NCBI RefSeq assembly: GCF_025370935.1
Contig: NC_133494.1
Span: 19,386,295-19,450,294 of the forward strand
DNA: 64,000 nucleotides
DNA from: Choristoneura fumiferana
Taxonomy: Eukaryota; Arthropoda; Insecta; Lepidoptera; Tortricidae
Reading direction: 5' to 3'
This document shows positions 59,127-64,000 of the stretch, one piece after another; positions within the stretch are counted from its first letter, which is position 1; the number at the start of each line of letters is the position of its first letter. The notes under the pieces were generated by a model that was given only the letters and a program-made list of their open reading frames with translations, did not search any database and was not told where the DNA came from. The position numbers were made by a program, and so were the translations under genes.

Positions 59127-60323
59127 TTACTGCCTCACCTTGTATCCATTCTTCAAATAATGGAACAGCGACGACGGAATTTCGTTAACCTCCTCGTTCA
59201 ACGTTTTCGGTATGCCAATGGTGATGTCCGAACACGCTCTGAACTCTTCCTGTTTCCCGCAACCTGAGCCTGTGGTTCCATTGCTGCAGATTCCCCAGTT
59301 GTTGCCAGCACGGTATCTCCATTGAAGAACGCAGTGGTCGCAGACGAGGCCGGCTGGGAGTTTATAATTGACGTTGTAAGTAGTGCTTCCGTTGGTTGGG
59401 TAGTATTTCGTCTCGCCGTTTTCGAGTTGGAGCACGTACTGGTCGAAGCAAGCCTGGTCGTTGTTCGTCGGGTCTGGGCACAGTTTGAACTCCCAGTAGC
59501 CGAGGTGGGAGGCAGTGAGCTGCGTGGTGGTGGCGATGGTGGCGCCTGGCAGGTATTCCGCGGTGATGACACCAAGGCCGAAAGTGCCGCCTAGCTCGTG
59601 GGGACGAGGCTCGGGGATGTTGTACGCGTCACCGCAGATTCCACATCTGGAATTGGATTTAGTGTTAGTTCAAAACTACACCAAATTATTTAAGTAGGTA
59701 CTTTACTAGCATTTTACACCTGAATCTTCATATTAATGAAACTAACAGAGCTAGAGGCTAATAGCTCTAGGAAATTAGCGAAGTCCCGATCTTATGGGAA
59801 TTTTTCAAAAACTCGTCCGTTTTTTGAGTCACTTTAATTTTCTTTTACTCGCTTTTCAGTGTACGTATCTTTTACAATAGCTTAATGTCAACTGCTCATA
59901 TTATTAAAAGTATAAGTAACTCGAAAAAAAATCTTGATCAAATTTAAATGAGAACACAATCAGAATCACATTAAGCTTTCAAATAAAAAAGAATCATCAA
60001 AGTCAGTTCACTTAGAAAAAGTTCTGATGTAGGTAGGTACCTAATAAATTAAAAAAAAACCGTAGATTTGAAAACCTAATTCCTTTCTTGAAATCGGTTA
60101 AAAAACGAATGGATTTATAGGATCTTATGGGTACTCACTTGCCCCCGTTGCTCTCCCATTGCGTGGAGAACCCCCCACAGTTCAAACCATCGTCATCGTA
60201 GTTGGGCGGCGTCGCGAAGTTCAAGCGCCACGCCGAGGCCCGCGAGGCCGGCTGCGTGACCCGCCCGTGGCCCACCACCGCCGACACCACGGCTGCCAGC
60301 ACCAGGATACTGCGGGAAACCAT
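59127..60323 (-). CDS. AA15 lytic polysaccharide monooxygenase, copy C (divergent C-terminus)
   Basis: Exons 60139-60323 and 59127-59646, about 234 aa. Signal peptide and exon 1 protein are identical to copy A, with intact start, mature His1, His91 and cysteines. Relative to A and B: His to Tyr in FDQHVL, ENC to DHC, Phe to His in SLFFYLKNGY, and a 13-bp deletion after the codons for NGY. The deletion replaces the last 18 residues (FDKQQGE...) with KVRQ and a stop at 59127-59129. The deletion also creates AAG|GTGAGG, a donor-like site, so splicing to another exon cannot be excluded. The catalytic core is complete, so activity is plausible. Confidence 0.9.
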
Positions 60324-60953
60324 CTGGAAGCTAATTGTGAAGGTTAAACATTAAAGGACTGTTTCACCACACATTGTTAAATTTTTTGGGACAGATAATG
60401 TGATGCCGTCTCTGTTTATTCGGACAAAACAAGAAGAGAACGCACATCACAGATATCTGACACATACATAAAATTTATCAATGAATGGTGAAACAGGTCC
60501 TATTCTAAGACGTAAGTATAACCTACTTTAGTATTGCAACTACCCCGCTTCAACCTAAAGTTTTTTTCTGACAAATCCGAGGTTACTTTAGGTAGGTGCC
60601 GCAACAGCACTGTGCGTTCAAATTGGCTGCAAAATTATGATGTGATGTGACAGCTACAGCTGCACTTCTTTCTTTCAGTTTCCACAGTGTGCGGGATGGA
60701 TGTGCGGTTCCAAAGTGCGGGTTGAATTGACATTTTCGAGACAAAACAAAAACACACATACTCCCTAGATTTATTACACAAGGAACAAAAAATTGTCCTT
60801 CGCGAACTAAAAACTTTTACGTATAAGAACATCCCCTAAGTATTACAGATCTTTGAATGTTTAGGTATAGCTAATAAAAAATCGCATGAAATGAAGAATA
60901 AACAAAAGGGACTGCGTAAAATCGATCGATAGAATCGTAGCGATTTCCCTCCA

Positions 60954-60960
60954 ATTTATA
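60954..60960 (-). promoter_or_regulatory. LPMO copy C TATA box; initiator lost
   Basis: TATAAAT and the flanking 'ggagggaaat' are conserved with copies A and B. The TCAGT initiator 31 bases downstream is replaced by unrelated 'atcgatcgat' sequence, and the leader-exon donor is not found. TATA-to-ATG distance is 637 bases against 1111 in copy A. Confidence 0.5.
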
Positions 60961-61319
60961 TTGTACTGTATCACTGATTGTTATCCTGCTTGTTATCTTT
61001 ATCTTTAATTTCATAAAGATATTAAACTAATCAAAACAATTACCGGCATTTCTGAAATTTTTAACTTCCTAATAAATAGTAGATAAGGTGACCTATATAG
61101 TTTTAATTCATGCGATGCTTGATTTGATTGTTCAGAATAATCCTTCCTTTTTTTGAAGGCTAAATATTTAGGTAACATTTATTTCGCTTTGTACCAATGG
61201 CTTATCTGCATTTCTGTACAAATGTAAAGTATGTTTGTCTTGTAAACGCCACTTGACAATTAAGTTGAAAGTTAAGTGGCTTTTAACCTAAAACAGTTTT
61301 CCTTCTATTATCTTTTTTG

Positions 61320-62230
61320 ATTAAGTGAAGATTTCCGGAAATAATCGCTCCCTTAGTAGCAAAAATTGTGTCCCCCCCCTCTATCTTGTAAACCATTTGT
61401 CCAAAAAATATGCAAAGAAATATGGAAAGGTAACGCTTAAAAAAGCGAAGTAGAAAAATATAGTACGAAAATCTATATTTAGTTACCTACCTTTTTTTAT
61501 TAATTTAATGTTATAATTTCACACACACTAAAGCGAAAGCAAATGCATAATTATGTTCAAGTTGACTTGATATTTATAGTAAAATATGAGTAAATCAAAT
61601 TCATAACAAAATTACATATACATGATGACAATTGGAAAGGGATTATTCAAAAAATGCCTCATGGGTTTCCTACCGCCACACAATACGTTTGAGTTGCGTA
61701 TTCATAAAAAACCGGCCAAGAGCGTGTCGGACATGCCCAAGATAGGGTTCCGTAGCCATTACGAAAAAATCAAGTAATATTATGTGCGTTACACAATTAA
61801 AACACTTACTACAGTCTTAAAATCTATTACCAGAAAAAGAGCGTATCTTCACGGCACCTCCTTCCTCCTTCCTCCTCTTCCTTCCTCCTCCTTCCTTCTT
61901 CCTTCCTCCTTTCCTTCCTTTCCTTTCTTTCCTTTTTTTCTTTTCGGCCCTTTTGTTGAGAAGCGCAGTTTTTCGGCAATAACTCAAAAACGGTATACCC
62001 GATCATGTTGAAACCAATTTTCGTTGAAAGTATTTATTAAGCGTTACCTTTCCATATTTTTTGCATATTTTTTGGACAAATGGTTTACAAGATAGAGCGG
62101 GGGGGGGGCACAATTTTTGCTACTTACGGAGCGATTATTTCCGGAAATCTTCACTTAATGAAAAAAGTTTTTGAGAAACTTTACTATCTTTTCAAAAGAG
62201 CTGTCGAACTATGTGCCCCACGTTGATGCG
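61320..62230. repeat. Inverted pair of a dispersed repeat around a CT-rich microsatellite
   Basis: 61325-61440 (plus) and 61945-62220 (minus) are copies of the repeat at 5212-5470 ('gatttccggaaataatcgct', 'atggaaaggtaacgcttaa'). Between them lie LPMO upstream sequence, a truncated 'accggccaagagcgtgtcgg' repeat (61705-61785) and a (TTCCTCC)n-like run at 61855-61935. Poly-G at 62099-62108. Confidence 0.75.
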
Positions 62231-62349
62231 AGTTAAAAAAAAAACAATTTCTGTGACGTGTATGAAGTGCCCCCCCCCTATAAATATTTATTTTGAAATT
62301 TAACTACAAAACTAAATAGCGGCTTTGACAAGACATCTGTACTCCAAAT

Positions 62350-62490
62350 TTCATTGATATACATCTTGTAGATTTCGAGTAAAATGCCTGTGACAAACGG
62401 ACGGACGGACAGACAGACAGACAGACAGACGAACTTGACGAGACTATAAGGGTTCTTTTTTGCCATTTTGGCTCCGAAACCCTCAAACCG
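62350..62490 (+). repeat. Fragment with (GGAC)n(AGAC)n
   Basis: 3' part of the 44912-45548 repeat: 'ggacggacggacagacagac' and 'ttggctccgaaaccctcaaa'. Confidence 0.7.
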
Positions 62491-62699
62491 GCCAAGTGCG
62501 AGGCCGTCTCGCACATGAAGGATTCCACCATACTTATACCAATGTATAAGTTTAGTAATTGCCATTATTGTTAATGAGCATAAACGTCGAAATAACCACG
62601 TTTCTTGTACGTAGCAAGTGTAAGTTCTAGAATACTAAGTACTTAATTAAAAATACGTGACATGATGTGACAATGCCGGGGTCATGAACTCTCAAACAT

Positions 62700-64000
62700 A
62701 TGATCATCGTCGGCCAGAGAGTCCACTGTTGAACGAGGGCCTCCCCTTAGAACGCGCGCCCGGGTCTCGGTCCCGATCCATACCTTTCCTTTCATTAGGA
62801 CCATCCTTAAGTCAAGTGCCATACCAATTTTGTCCTAAACGCTCTTGACATATCGTTCATTAGTCATAAAGATTGTAAACCATATGTTTCTTATGTCTTA
62901 AAAGTCATAAGCCATAATATTACATTACATAATGCTCAAAATACCAAATTTGTTCTGTACTAATATTATAACACATAACCTCTTATGTCCTAATGTAATG
63001 TTCGTCCTAATCATCATTTGCCATAACGCTTTTTTCTCTGAAACCGTGATTTTTTCAGGTTGTTATAAAATAAACCTATCCTAACCTATACATTTCTACA
63101 GAATGACCACATCAAAATTTCTGAAATATTTACGGTTTCAGAAAAAACAAGCAAACTGCTACCAGAAAAGTAGGTTAGGTTAGGTTAGAACTGCGTCCCC
63201 AACAGAAACGAACTGCTACCAGAAAAGTATTTTTATGACAAAGTGTTTAGGGCAACGTCGTTATGGCAAGAGATCATTACGAACGAAGTTATTAGGAAAA
63301 ATACAATTAGGACAAAAGATATTAGGGATTCCAATATAGACCATGATTATGGCATTCATTATTACGATGTATAACTATTAGGACATATGAACATAAGTAC
63401 TACATACGATAGTGCACATTAGTATTAGGACATACAATACTAGGGTAAAAAAAGTTATGGCACTACATTAGGGAATACGTTGTTATGGCAAAAAATCATT
63501 ATGACCAAAGTATTAGGAACATACAATTAGGACAAAAGATATTAGGGATTTGAATATAGACCCGCGCGCCCTTAGAACACACGTCCCACACAATGAACAA
63601 CTCGCCACTTGCATCCACTATGGCCCGCAACTGCAGGTAGGACTAGGACCTTGTGCAATTTAAGGTCCGCCCGGATTGCTACCACCATCTTGCTCGCTAA
63701 ATCCTGCGTGAAGCAGCAGTGCTTGCACTATTGTGTCTCGGCGTGGAGAGTAAGACTACCGGTGAAATTTCTGGCACTTGAGGTATCCCATCTTAGACCT
63801 ATAGGTTGGCATAACGCATCTGCAATACCCCTGGTGTTGCCAGATGTGTATGGGCGGTGGTGACTCTTACCATCAGGAGACCCACTGGCTTGTAAAATAA
63901 ACTCCCGCGATGTCGTCAGTCCACCTTGTGGGAGGCCTGCCCCCGCTTCGTCTCCCGGATCGTGGTCGCCACGCCACTCGAAGCTTTCTATCCCAAAGGG
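62700..64000. mobile_element. Nested RTE and LINE tail, block C
   Basis: Counterpart of 45735-46215: minus-strand RTE pieces at 62705-62761 and 63564-63640, plus-strand LINE tail at 63640-63890, and RTE again at 63895-64000 up to the window edge. Interrupted by 62762-63563. Confidence 0.7.
62762..63563. mobile_element. Foldback element with degenerate word arms (TTAGGACAAAA type)
   Basis: 802 bp with ends GGGTCT and AGACCC, flanked by identical GCGCGCCC at 62754-62761 and 63564-63571. Block B at about 45803-45815 is the empty site. The right arm repeats 'attaggacaaaag', 'gttatggcaaaa' and 'cattatgacc' about fifteen times with variation. The left arm repeats the complements ('gtcctaatg', 'gccataacgc', 'agtcataag'). 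About 40 bases starting 'acaattaggacaaaagatat' occur twice (near 63309 and 63522). The centre has 'aggttaggttaggttag'. No ORF. Confidence 0.75.

Larger units (their letters stand above)
58262..64000. repeat. Duplicated block C
   Basis: Same order and orientation as 40820-46220: SINE, LPMO, upstream region, dispersed repeats, nested LINEs. Clearly more diverged than A is from B, with many substitutions and larger indels. It carries an insertion (62762-63563) absent from B. It runs off the right edge. Confidence 0.88.

Noticed and set aside
62278..62565. 95-codon minus-strand frame
   Set aside because: Translation of the (GGAC)n(AGAC)n repeat, seen in every copy of that family.

Overview
The window reads as nuclear DNA of a moth or butterfly (Lepidoptera). 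It is AT-rich, the genes have short exons with GT/AG introns, and it is packed with repeat families typical of lepidopteran genomes: tRNA-derived SINEs, RTE- and Jockey/CR1-like LINE tails, many short inverted-repeat elements, and the dispersed 'gggttccgta...ggacggacagacagac' repeat. Four protein loci are recognisable: a partial NOM1 gene, an ATAD1/Msp1 gene, three copies of an AA15 lytic polysaccharide monooxygenase (LPMO), and a broken Ty1/copia retrotransposon.

Layout. 1-5109 is a near-copy of 34591-44197, including one LPMO gene (copy A, minus strand), and stops at a 100-N gap (5110-5209). 6368-14148 (minus) carries ten exons of NOM1, a nucleolar ribosome-biogenesis factor; its 3' exons are missing at the gap. 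14149-15560 is a head-to-head intergenic region filled by a hAT-like MITE. 15561-25323 (plus) is ATAD1, the outer-mitochondrial-membrane AAA extractase, in eight exons with four apparent one-base deletions in the last three. 25324-34140 is gene-poor and may include a long ATAD1 3' UTR; it also holds a 1 kb foldback element. 34145-34302 (minus) may be the terminal exon of an unidentified gene. 34591-46220 is duplication block B: a LINE fragment, a complete but dead Copia element with 5-bp target duplication, and LPMO copy B. 46220-58250 is repeat-dominated. 58260-64000 is duplication block C with LPMO copy C.

The three LPMO copies share exon structure, the mature N-terminal histidine and His91 of the copper-binding histidine brace. 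A and B differ at three residues plus a start-codon indel, and one carries the Copia insertion while the other keeps the exact empty site. That suggests allelic copies assembled side by side or a very recent duplication. C is an older paralogue with a 13-bp deletion that replaces the C-terminus and an altered promoter.

The most unusual structures are three elements of 0.8-1.1 kb (32060-33077, about 52465-53530, 62762-63563), with a fourth possible member at 48750-49387. Each has two arms built from a drifting short 'word' repeated with variation in one orientation and as its complement in the other arm. Each element uses its own word. Nothing in the window codes for their mobilisation.
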